Assembly: GCF_002394865.1 (NCBI RefSeq)
Contig: NZ_DGUZ01000001.1
Coordinates: 169,073-233,072, forward strand
DNA length: 64,000 bases
Direction: 5' to 3'
Origin: Fibrobacter sp. UBA4297
Lineage (GTDB): Bacteria > Fibrobacterota > Fibrobacteria > Fibrobacterales > Fibrobacteraceae
A model generated the notes under the pieces. The model was not told the DNA's origin. It did no database searches and was given only the letters and a program-made list of their open reading frames with translations. Below, piece after piece: positions 44,036-51,126 of the stretch; within the stretch, counting starts at the first letter, position 1, and each line of letters begins with the position of its first letter. Both the position numbers and the translations under genes were made by a program.

Positions 44036-44190
44036 TTCGATCAGCCCGTTGTCCGGATTAGTCATATCGGAAGTACCGCTATTCAGGGGATATGGGCCAA
44101 GAACATCGTTGATGTGATGGTTGAAATCTCTGAAAAAGCCGACATGGAGAAAATGGCGCGCGCCTTAGAGCAAAATGGTTTTATCAAACG
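44036..44190 (+). pseudogene. Internal fragment of a GrpB (UPF0157) family gene
   Basis: The frame reads DQPVVRISHIGSTAIQGIWA then KNIVDVMVEIS and EKMARALEQNGFIK, the conserved centre of the GrpB nucleotidyltransferase-like family (HIGSTAV..AKPIIDI). The start and the whole C-terminal two thirds are missing; at 44191 the sequence switches abruptly into a copy of the topB 5' end. A short ATG frame at 44026 is in another phase. Confidence 0.75.
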
Positions 44191-44299
44191 ATCAGGCACC
44201 CGTCGCCTTGCGTAAACTTTTCACCCTCAATACGCTCCAGCATAGGCTTGTAATGCTGATTGGCAACAGAAGGTTTTTCGGCGACGAGTAGAATCATAG
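44191..44299 (-). pseudogene. Duplicate of the first 35 codons of topB
   Basis: About 107 bases match 39875-39981 with two mismatches, including the ATG and the LLVAEKPSVANQHY Toprim start, in the same (minus) orientation; similarity fades over about 20 bases upstream of the start codon. The two copies are direct repeats 4.3 kb apart that bracket the CoiA-like and TPR genes. Confidence 0.9.
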
Positions 44300-44480
44300 T
44301 TTGCGAAAAGATATAAAAACAACAACTCTTGTAAAAATGTCAAAAATACTAAGAACGCCTCAAAAGGGCTGTTCATTTGAGGAATAGTTCTAAAAGCCCC
44401 ATTCGCTTCAACTATGCTGAAAACGCGAACATATTTAGCACGGTTGAAGCTTGGATGGCTTTGTATAAAAAGTTTAGGGG

Positions 44481-45422
44481 TTATTTCTGGGCCAAAGCTT
44501 CTGCAATCAAGTCTTCGGAAATTCCTTTAGAACGCAAAAAATCAGCCATTTTACGTCCTTTGTCTTCGGCTCCTTCTGCGCGTCCTTCAGCACGCCCTTC
44601 AGCGCGTCCTTCTGCAAGGCCTTCCGCACGAGCATGTTTCTTTTCGACATAGAGTTCGTAGTCATGGTCACACATCTTCATAGCCTCACTTACAAGAAAG
44701 TCCTTTGTAAAGATACTCAATTTGGCCTTTTCCTGCAATAGAGCGAATAGAGAAGCATCTGGAACTGTTGTTGGACTTTCCTCGTTTAGCCCGTCAATCA
44801 CGCGAAGCCACTCCGCGAAGCGGCTATTATCCGCTCCGTAATCGCCCTTCAGGAACTTGGGAATTTCCACAAGCGTAACAGTCTGCTTTTTATAGAACAC
44901 CTCGTTTTCCTGATTTTTGAGGCGAACCGTGTGCAAATAATTTTTCGATTCCGGGAAAGCATCGAACATCTGGAGACTGATAAGGTTCAAACTACGCAAG
45001 TGGTAGCCCTGCCCCCGGACAAGATTTGCAACCGTATGCTTTGCAGCGTAAAATACCAAGCGCTGATTAAAAGTCTCGTCTTCGATATGTTGCACTTCAA
45101 GCACAATACGGTCAAGATTCTGATCCGCTATCACAATGTCAGAAGTGATGTTCTTATTGAATGCGGCAGGAACCGCCGGATTCACAAACGTGAGGTGTTC
45201 AATGCAATCGCTCCCATAAAGATGAAGCACGGCATTGAGGAAATCAACCGCAATCGGTTCATTTTCAGGTGTTCCGAAAAGCAACTTGAAAATGGAATCA
45301 TTGTAGATATAAACGTATTTGTAACGTTCATTGTACTTTGCAATGCAGGCAGAGACATCGCCTCCCTCCTTATGGGTTTCACAAATATCCTTGAGCATGT
45401 TTGCATACTGTACTTTATTCAT
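44481..45422 (-). CDS. Rpn/PDDEXK-family nuclease (transposase-like)
   Basis: From ATG 45422 the product has 313 residues. YNDSIFKLLFGTPENEPIAV opens the Rpn/PDDEXK transposase-family domain; the nuclease core includes TSDIVIADQNLDRIVLEVQH (D and ExQ), where the family reads D..E.Q. LVFYAAKHTVANLVRGQGYH follows. The C-terminus has the repeat AEGRAEGRAEGRAEG before a helical tail, the repeat region typical of this family. Rpn proteins promote recombination and some act against phage. An upstream TTG-type extension to 45551 is not supported. Confidence 0.85.
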   Translation of the reverse strand: MNKVQYANMLKDICETHKEGGDVSACIAKYNERYKYVYIYNDSIFKLLFGTPENEPIAVDFLNAVLHLYGSDCIEHLTFVNPAVPAAFNKNITSDIVIADQNLDRIVLEVQHIEDETFNQRLVFYAAKHTVANLVRGQGYHLRSLNLISLQMFDAFPESKNYLHTVRLKNQENEVFYKKQTVTLVEIPKFLKGDYGADNSRFAEWLRVIDGLNEESPTTVPDASLFALLQEKAKLSIFTKDFLVSEAMKMCDHDYELYVEKKHARAEGLAEGRAEGRAEGRAEGAEDKGRKMADFLRSKGISEDLIAEALAQK

Positions 45423-45996
45423 AAACAGCCTTTGCCAATAATGGCGTGAAAAATGAATGTATAGGTTCGCAAACGAATGCCAATGAAAACGTTGAAAATG
45501 CGTAGAACACCTGCGATTGTCAACCGTGCAATACACGGTAACCGCTTGCAAACCAGTTGAGCGACTAGTTTCTTTGCAGAAACCTTGGCGGCTCGGTCAA
45601 GGCAAATCATGTAAACATAATTGCCGCAACACTCGCCTAACTTGGTTTTTACGTCTGTTTCCAGACGGTGCTCTACGTTGATCGTCAGGGGGCCAGTTTC
45701 CCCATAGGGTGTACGCTGCCTCAAATTGTTTACCAGTCTCGTAAAACAAAGGGAGGTCGACGTCAAGCAGATAGTGGAACTCCCTGCCCTGAATAGTACT
45801 GAGTCTAAAGTCGCAGTTTCAAGCTTGATTGAAGCTATGACAGAGACTATGGTACGGACGCAAACGGCGTCATTTTCTCGGAGTCGGCAGGATTGATGCA
45901 ATCTACAAGAACGTAATATATAAACTTTTTAGGAAAGCTGCAATATACCCTTCGATTATTCTATTTTGTATTGAGTATGTAAAAATAAAGGAGTTC
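45423..45996. other. Unexplained region upstream of the Rpn gene
   Basis: About 570 bases without a supported gene. Open frames exist on the minus strand, but their sequence looks random. Small hairpins occur: TTTCTTTGCAGAAA, GTCTGTTTCCAGAC and GACGCAAACGGCGTC. One minus-strand frame reads PLFYETGKQFEAAYTLWGNW between stops, which may be a decayed protein. It could be remains of a mobile element. Confidence 0.35.
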
Positions 45997-46050
45997 ATGG
46001 CTCTAGTCGCTTGTGGCGGCGACAGCGGAACATTTGCGAATGACGGTAAG

Positions 46051-46073
46051 GACACTGAGCTTGCCGAAGTGTC
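46051..46073. repeat. GACACTGAGCTTGCCGAAGTGTC repeat, coding
   Basis: Arms GACACT / AGTGTC around GAGCTTGCCGA, related to the GTACCCTTCGAC element at 15390. In the broken FISUMP gene it encodes DTELAEVS at the start of the linker and is absent from the intact paralog. Confidence 0.6.
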
Positions 46074-46158
46074 GAGTAGTAGCAAGGTTGTCTCGTCATC
46101 TTCTTCTGTAAAGGCCGCGGTTTCCTCTTCGTCTGTTAAGACTTCCTCCTCTTCCTCT

Positions 46159-46184
46159 GTCATTCCCGCCTCGAGCGGGAATCT
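46159..46184. repeat. GTCATTCCCGC..GCGGGAATC repeat, coding (copy 3)
   Basis: Same as the two copies at 35324 and 35501, encoding VIPASSGNL in the linker of the broken FISUMP gene. Confidence 0.8.
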
Positions 46185-47020
46185 CCCTTCATCTTCTAGC
46201 AAAAAAGTTGAGTCTAGTTCTAGTCAAAAGATTGTCTCTTCTTCTTCTGTCGCTCCTGCATCGAGTTCAAGTAAAAACGTGTCTAGCAGTAGCGAGTATG
46301 TTCCTTATGACCACTATATTTGCTTGGCGTGGAACTTGAATATTGATAAGAGCGTTTACAAGCAGTTTACCGATACTCGTAATGGTCGCAGCTACTATTA
46401 CTACACGGCGAAATCGCATAAGACGGGGAGAAAGGTCACCGTCATGGCTGAAAACTTGAATATCGGTGAAATGGTTCCTGGCGAAAATGACCAGAATGAC
46501 GATACGAAGATTGAACGCTATTGCTACAATAACGATACCATGAATTGTGACAAATATGGTGGCTTGTACTAGTGGGCTGAAATGTGATGCTGTTGCCTAG
46601 CCGTTGCAATACAGAAAGTTGCTAAAAAAAAATCAGACGAGATTATCGAGGAATTTGTCCTGAAGGATGGCGCTTGTTTACTTGGGGTGATTACGAAATA
46701 ATAAGAGATTATAATGACAAATATGGTGATGGGATAAAAGGCCTTCGCTCACAATGTTTCCATGGTAACAATGCGAGTGGATTTTCCTTGATTGGAACAG
46801 GAAGAAGAACTATAGATGGAGAATTTGATGGCCTAAATGAATCTGTTTATTGGGTGTATCCGCAAGAACATGAGTATGATGTTGCTGAGTATGCGAATGC
46901 GGCGTATGTTATGAGCAGTGTCAATGACAATACAGGTACTGCTAAAAATCGACGTGCAGAAAAATTAGGTGGACGACCAGTTCGCTGTACGAAAATAGAA
47001 TAGGGTCCTTATAAATATAG

Positions 47021-47043
47021 GGCGGATTGCATCCGCCTTTCTT
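47021..47043 (+). terminator. Intrinsic terminator after the broken FISUMP gene
   Basis: GGCGGAT TGC ATCCGCC stem followed by TTTCTT, 17 bases after the stop codon. Confidence 0.75.
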
Positions 47044-47052
47044 GCAACGCTA

Positions 47053-47255
47053 AAACTCGATAGCAGTGAACCCAAGCAAGCCGAGCTTCTCGTTTGTGTT
47101 ATTGAAGAATACAAGAGCTATCCTGAAACGTGGGTTATCCCGCAGCTTGTGAAGTACATTTTTAACGGAGAAAATTGAAGAAACATCTGAAACCGTCCAT
47201 GACTGGATTCAAGTCTCTCCCTTGCGAAGAAGAAATTCTTTCAAGAAAGTATTGA
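47053..47255 (+). pseudogene. Tails of two small genes
   Basis: 47053-47178 reads KLDSSEPKQAELLVCVIEEY then ETWVIPQLVKYIFNGEN and a stop, without a start codon: the end of an unknown helical protein. 47223-47255 reads CEEEILSRKY and a stop, matching the tail of the small gene at 42198. Both are remnants left by deletion or duplication. Confidence 0.45.
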
Positions 47256-47295
47256 TTGTTCAAAAATTCCGAACCGACTCCTCCATCTCGCCCCC

Positions 47296-47324
47296 TTGCC
47301 ATTTTCCTCGAATCTTTGTATATT
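47296..47324 (+). promoter_or_regulatory. Promoter of the leuA attenuator transcript
   Basis: TTGCCA (47296-47301) and TATATT (47319-47324) are spaced by exactly 17 bases. Transcription should start near 47331, directly at the ATG of the leader peptide (47332), so the leader mRNA may have almost no 5' untranslated region. Confidence 0.65.
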
Positions 47325-47331
47325 CATGCAC

Positions 47332-47391
47332 ATGAGAAAAACCTTGAACCTTCTACTTCTACTTAGCATCGCTACCGAAGCGAGGTTTTAG
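47332..47391 (+). CDS. Leucine leader peptide (attenuator) for leuA
   Basis: A 19-codon frame, MRKTLNLLLLLSIATEARF, has six Leu codons, five of them in a row at codons 7-11 (CTT CTA CTT CTA CTT; CTA is rare in the long genes here). It ends 43 bases before a terminator (47434) and 148 bases before leuA. When leucine is scarce a ribosome stalled on codons 7-11 frees 47376-47392 to pair with 47424-47442 (antiterminator); when leucine is ample the ribosome reaches the stop at 47389 and the terminator forms. This is the classic design of leu leaders; here it is inferred from sequence. There is no Shine-Dalgarno; translation would be leaderless or nearly so. Confidence 0.75.
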   Translation: MRKTLNLLLLLSIATEARF

Positions 47392-47433
47392 GGATTTTTC
47401 AAAGATTTTCAAACGAATTTCAACCTAAAATCG

Positions 47434-47464
47434 CCCGCTTCGAGAACGAAGCGGGTTCTTTTTT
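47434..47464 (+). terminator. Attenuator terminator upstream of leuA
   Basis: CCCGCTTCG AGAA CGAAGCGGG stem followed by TTCTTTTTT. Its 5' arm (47436-47442, CGCTTCG) is also complementary to CGAAGCG at 47376-47382 in the leader, and CCTAAAA (47424-47430) to TTTTAGG (47386-47392), giving a competing antiterminator. Confidence 0.85.
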
Positions 47465-47538
47465 ATGGCGAAATTCTATTTTTGGAATTGAAAAATTAAA
47501 GGAACTTTGCGGTCTTGAAGCCGGCAAGGAGATAAAAA

Positions 47539-49092
47539 ATGACTGAAACGAGAAAACCATTCTTCTATGACGTAACACTGCGTGATGGTAACCAGGCGCT
47601 CCCGAAGCCCTGGAACAATGCCCAGAAAAAAGATGTTTATCTGTTGCTCTTGAAGCTCGGTGTGCAAGGTGCCGAAGTCGGTTTCCCGGCCTCTAGCGAA
47701 ATGGATTTTGAATCGGTCATGGAACTTGCAAAACTCACCGCGCAGATGGCGGCAGAAGGCGATGAAACGGCAAAGAACGTCGTGGTTTCCGGCCTTGCTC
47801 GCTGCATCGAAAGTGATATCCAGCGCTGCTGGGAAGCGGTCCAGTACGCTCCGCACCCGCGCATCCACACGTTCCTCGCCACAAGCCCCCTCTCCATGGA
47901 AAACGTCCTGCACATGACTCCCGAACAGGTCAAGGAAAAGGCTGTGAAGTGTGTCAAGCTGGCAAAGTCGCTTGTTGGAGACAAGGGCGATGTGGAATTC
48001 AGTGCCGAGCATTTTGGCGACTGCCTCGAAAACATGGATTTTGTGATTGACGTTCTGAAGGCTGTTGTCGAAGCCGGTGCGACGACGATTAACCTGCCGA
48101 ATACGGTGGAACGCTACCGCCCGAAGCTCTATGTTGATCAGGTCAAGCAAGTCTACGAAGCTCTGCCCAAGAACATCACGATTTCTGTGCACTGCCATAA
48201 TGACCTCGGCATGGCGACTGCAGCAACCGTCGAAAGTTTCTTTGTCGGTGCAACCCAGCTGGAAGTCGCCTTGAACGGCCTCGGTGAACGTTGCGGTAAC
48301 ACGAACTTCTACGAAGTGGCGATTGGCCTGCACAATTCCGGTGTCGAAACGGGACTGCATCTCGAACGCATTTACGAAACTGCAATTCTCGTGAGCCACT
48401 GGAGCGGCGTGCCTATATACATCCGCGCTCCGTTGATCGGTACTGAAGCTATCGTCCATCGCAGCGGCATCCATCAGGATGGCGCTTCCAAGACAAAGGA
48501 CATGAAGAAGGGGGCGTATCGTCCGATTGATTACTCCATCATTGGTCGTCACCAGAACGATGCCCTCAGCTTCACAAGCCAGAGTGGTCGCACCGCCGTG
48601 TACGAAATCATTACAAAGTTCGGCTACAAGATGACTTTGCAAGAGGCGTCTGTGTTGCAACCGGTGCTCAAGCAACTGAGCGAAAAGGAAGGCGAACTCA
48701 GTGCCGAACGCGTGCTCGACGTGTTCCGCGAACAGTTCGTCAACGTGAACGGTCGCCTGGTGTTCAACAACATCGAAGTTATCCCGGACGAAAACCGCTT
48801 CATTTTCCACTTCAAGAAGGATGGTGAAGCGCTTGTGAAGTCCGTGACGGCCGAAGGTCCGATCGAAGCAGCCCTCATGCTCATGCGTGAAATCGGCATG
48901 CCGGTCGAACTCGTGAAGTATCGCCAGCTCGTCGTTCCTGAAAAGGATACGCTGTGGGCTGGTCGTGGGTTAAGCCGCATTGTCTTGAAGGCTAACGGCG
49001 AAGAAGTTGAAGGTCGCGGTGTCTCGAGCGATACGCTCAAGGCGAACATGCGCGCTCTCTTCGGCGGCGTGAACTTGCTGTATAAGAAGTAA
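47539..49092 (+). CDS. leuA: 2-isopropylmalate synthase
   Basis: A 517-residue enzyme of the DRE-TIM metallolyase family, which joins acetyl-CoA and 2-ketoisovalerate in the first step of leucine synthesis. Motifs: FFYDVTLRDGNQAL (active site Arg-Asp), GAEVGFPASSEMDF, INLPNTVERYRP, the metal-binding VHCHNDLGMATA and LNGLGERCGNTNFYE. HRSGIHQDGASK marks the linker, and the C-terminal regulatory domain of about 110 residues (DVFREQFVNVNGRLVF) is present. The RDGNQAL form resembles the LeuA2-like branch. An AAGGAG site precedes the ATG. The leucine attenuator upstream supports leucine rather than citramalate or homocitrate synthesis. Confidence 0.9.
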   Translation: MTETRKPFFYDVTLRDGNQALPKPWNNAQKKDVYLLLLKLGVQGAEVGFPASSEMDFESVMELAKLTAQMAAEGDETAKNVVVSGLARCIESDIQRCWEAVQYAPHPRIHTFLATSPLSMENVLHMTPEQVKEKAVKCVKLAKSLVGDKGDVEFSAEHFGDCLENMDFVIDVLKAVVEAGATTINLPNTVERYRPKLYVDQVKQVYEALPKNITISVHCHNDLGMATAATVESFFVGATQLEVALNGLGERCGNTNFYEVAIGLHNSGVETGLHLERIYETAILVSHWSGVPIYIRAPLIGTEAIVHRSGIHQDGASKTKDMKKGAYRPIDYSIIGRHQNDALSFTSQSGRTAVYEIITKFGYKMTLQEASVLQPVLKQLSEKEGELSAERVLDVFREQFVNVNGRLVFNNIEVIPDENRFIFHFKKDGEALVKSVTAEGPIEAALMLMREIGMPVELVKYRQLVVPEKDTLWAGRGLSRIVLKANGEEVEGRGVSSDTLKANMRALFGGVNLLYKK

Positions 49093-49102
49093 ACAAGGAA
49101 AT

Positions 49103-49150
49103 GTCATTCCCACCGGAGCCTGTGCTGAGCGCAGTCGAAGTAAGCGGGAA
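49103..49150. repeat. Nested palindromic repeat between leuA and the next gene
   Basis: GTCATTCCCACC and its partner GCGGGAA (dRS3-like outer arms) enclose a GTGCTGAGCGCAGTCGAAGT core related to the CTGAGC..TCGAAG element at 15390 and 46051. One element seems inserted within another. Confidence 0.6.
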
Positions 49151-49176
49151 ACGCCTTCTTGAAAAACGGAGAAAAT

Positions 49177-49545
49177 ATGTTAGAACAACTGAAACGCCCA
49201 TTCAAAAAAGTTTATGGCAAGGTGCACTCGAATGTAGACCGTTTTGTCGGACCCGTCAAGGATTCGGCGTCAAAGTTGTTCGCTCTGATTCCCGGATTCA
49301 AATCTTTTGCCGGTTCCGAAGACTTGGCTAATGCAAACGATGCTGACGGCGCCGTGGATGGCGAAAACGGCAAGGTTGCAAAGCTTGGCATTCGCGCAAA
49401 GCTCAAAAGCTTCAAGCAGTCGCTTAAGGGGCTTAGCGATGTTCAAAAGCTTATTCTCCTTACGATTGCCGTTGTTCTCCCGGCAGGAATCTTGATTGCG
49501 GTCGGGCTTGCAAGTTTCTTGAAACGCCGTAAGAATAAAACTTAA
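49177..49545 (+). CDS. Small membrane protein with C-terminal anchor
   Basis: The 122-residue product starts at ATG 49177 with CGGAG upstream. The N-terminal 85 residues are soluble and charged; VQKLILLTIAVVLPAGILIA is one membrane helix, followed by a positively charged tail (FLKRRKNKT), so the bulk probably sits on the other side of the inner membrane from that tail or the cytoplasm depending on insertion. Function unknown. Own terminator follows at 49571. Confidence 0.6.
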   Translation: MLEQLKRPFKKVYGKVHSNVDRFVGPVKDSASKLFALIPGFKSFAGSEDLANANDADGAVDGENGKVAKLGIRAKLKSFKQSLKGLSDVQKLILLTIAVVLPAGILIAVGLASFLKRRKNKT

Positions 49546-49570
49546 GTCGGTACGCTGCTATTCTTGATTT

Positions 49571-49608
49571 AAAAGGTCGATGCATTATTCTGTGCGTCGA
49601 CTTTTTGT
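49571..49608 (+). terminator. Intrinsic terminator
   Basis: AAAGGTCGATGC / GTGCGTCGACTTT imperfect stem followed by TTTTTGTTT. Confidence 0.7.
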
Positions 49609-49684
49609 TTTCTAAATTTCTACTAACCAAAATTGCCTTATACCTCAAAGCGCCATAGGCGCGGCCTCATACCTCAGAATCTCT

Positions 49685-51025
49685 ATGCTATCATCTCGAC
49701 TTCCCAAAGATTTGTCTCCATCGCCGTTCTTTGCTGAACTGGAACGTGCGAAAGCCGATGTTTTGTCGGAGTGCGCGAATCCAGATGCGCTTTCGTTTAT
49801 CGACATGACCGTTTCTTCGCCAGTGAAGGCTGGCTTGCCGGTGGATTTGGATGATGCGGTCGATGAAGGTCGTAAAGCTTTTGTCAACTGGAGTCCTGAT
49901 GCGTCGGGTTGGAAGTCGGCTCGTGAGGCGGTGGTGGAATATTACCGTGAACGCGGTGGTAACTTTACGGCAGGGCAGATTATCCTTACCGCAAGTACGA
50001 GCGAAGCTTATTCTGTGCTTTTCAAGACGTTCTGCGATCCGGGCGATGTGATTTTGACGCCGATGCCGGGCTACCCTTTGCTCGATACGCTTGCGCAACT
50101 TGAGCATTTGGAATGCGCACCGTACTTTTTGAAGTTGAAACGTGAGCGGTTCGACAAGCTCACCGACCTTAAAAAGGTCACTGAGCGGCGCTCTGCGCCA
50201 GCCGAAGTGAACGCGTTCCGTTTTGTTCTGGATTCCGACAGCTTGCTTGCTGCGCCGGAGCGTGCAAAGATTTTGTTGCTCGTTTCGCCGCACAATCCGA
50301 CAGGTCATTGCATCTCCCGCGAGGAATGGAATGCAGCGGTCCGCTTTTGCGAAGAGAACAACATGGTTCTCGTCGTCGACGAAGTCTTCGGCGATTACGC
50401 TTTCTCGGATAAAGTCTCCCGCACTTGGCAATATGTTTTTGGCGAGAGGGAGAATGTCATCCTCGACCCTGGAGTGCCTAGCGCGATAGGGGAGGGGATC
50501 TGGGATGCAGGTGGAGGCGACTTTATCAACCTTCCCGAAAACGGTCCGAAGTGCCCAATCTTTTGGCTGAATGGTCTCAGCAAAGCCGTTGGCTCGCCGC
50601 AGCTAAAGCTCGGCTGGATGGCGTTTTACGCCCCGCGCGAAAATTTCGAAGAAATTCGCGCGGCTCTCGAATTCGTCGAGGATGCCTATTTGAGTGTATC
50701 GGCACCCGCGCAGGCCCTCGGCATTTCGCTTTTGCCCAAAGCCGCCGCTTACGAATCTAAAGTCCTTGACCGCTTACAGCAGAATTGGCAAACGCTTCGC
50801 GAAGCGTTCCCGTCCAAGTATTGCCCTGAGGTTCTCGGTGGCTGGTATGCCGTTGTGCGTCTTGGCGAAGACGATGAAGAACTCACGCTTCGCTTGCTTC
50901 GCGAAAAACATGTGCTTGTGCAGCCGGGCTTCTTCTTTGATTTTGATGAAGATGGTTGGGTGGTCATGAGCTTGTTGCAAGAACCCGCACTGTTTAAAGA
51001 AGCGATTGATCGCATTATAAAGTAA
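49685..51025 (+). CDS. Class I/II pyridoxal-phosphate aminotransferase
   Basis: A 446-residue fold-type I aminotransferase: LVSPHNPTGHCISREEW holds the conserved Asn-Pro-Thr-Gly, VVDEVFGDYAF the Asp that pairs with the PLP nitrogen, and FWLNGLSKAVGSPQLKLGWM the PLP-binding Lys. It resembles alanine/aspartate-type enzymes; the amino acid served is unknown. Between the Asp region and the PLP lysine lies an extra stretch of about 25 residues (NVILDPGVPSAIGEGIWDAG) encoded by a palindromic repeat at 50455. Start ATG 49685 lacks a clear ribosome site. Confidence 0.85.
   Translation: MLSSRLPKDLSPSPFFAELERAKADVLSECANPDALSFIDMTVSSPVKAGLPVDLDDAVDEGRKAFVNWSPDASGWKSAREAVVEYYRERGGNFTAGQIILTASTSEAYSVLFKTFCDPGDVILTPMPGYPLLDTLAQLEHLECAPYFLKLKRERFDKLTDLKKVTERRSAPAEVNAFRFVLDSDSLLAAPERAKILLLVSPHNPTGHCISREEWNAAVRFCEENNMVLVVDEVFGDYAFSDKVSRTWQYVFGERENVILDPGVPSAIGEGIWDAGGGDFINLPENGPKCPIFWLNGLSKAVGSPQLKLGWMAFYAPRENFEEIRAALEFVEDAYLSVSAPAQALGISLLPKAAAYESKVLDRLQQNWQTLREAFPSKYCPEVLGGWYAVVRLGEDDEELTLRLLREKHVLVQPGFFFDFDEDGWVVMSLLQEPALFKEAIDRIIK
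50455..50500. repeat. GTCATCC..AGCGCGATAGG..GGATC repeat inside the aminotransferase gene
   Basis: Palindrome-like element with arms ATCCTCGACCCT / AGGGGAGGGGAT (9 of 12 pair). Its core GGAGTGCCTAGCGCGATAGG matches the copy in the lipoprotein at 35099, and the reading frame is the same (PG..SAIG). It lengthens the protein in a surface region before the PLP lysine. Confidence 0.75.
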
Positions 51026-51046
51026 AAGCCGAATTAGTTCAAAAAA

Positions 51047-51125
51047 TGAGATGCCCGCTCAAGGCGGGCATGACATTTTCTACTAGTAACTATTGACTAA
51101 TAACTAGTAACTGCGGCGAAGCCGC
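51047..51125. repeat. Hairpin plus TTAGTCATTAG-family fragment
   Basis: ATGCCCGCTCAAGGCGGGCAT (51051-51071) is followed by TACTAGTAACTATTGACTAA and the small hairpin GCGGCGAAGCCGC. It separates the convergent aminotransferase and GH9 genes and may act as a terminator for both. Confidence 0.65.
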
Positions 51126-51126
51126 T

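Larger units (their letters stand above)
45997..47003 (+). pseudogene. FISUMP lipoprotein paralog, broken by nonsense and frameshift changes
   Basis: It is closely similar to the intact lipoprotein at 35075. A GGAG site precedes ATG 45997, but the signal peptide is cut to MALVACGGDSG, so the hydrophobic helix is missing. The serine linker and first half of the FISUMP domain follow until TAG at 46570 (GGLYQW in the intact copy is GGLY-stop). Between 46580 and 46640 several small indels shift the frame. The last part, from 46674, is in frame again (RLFTWGDYEIIRDYNDKY to PVRCTKIE). It is a decayed copy, useful as an outgroup for repeat insertions in the intact one. Confidence 0.9.

Noticed and set aside
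44481..45551. Longer form of the Rpn protein starting at 45551
   Set aside because: The extra 43 residues lack family similarity and a ribosome site; ATG 45422 has an AAAGG site and fits the family start.
45419..45901. 160-codon leftward frame upstream of the Rpn gene
   Set aside because: Composition looks random (many Cys, Arg, Thr, no pattern), no ribosome site, and no recognisable family.
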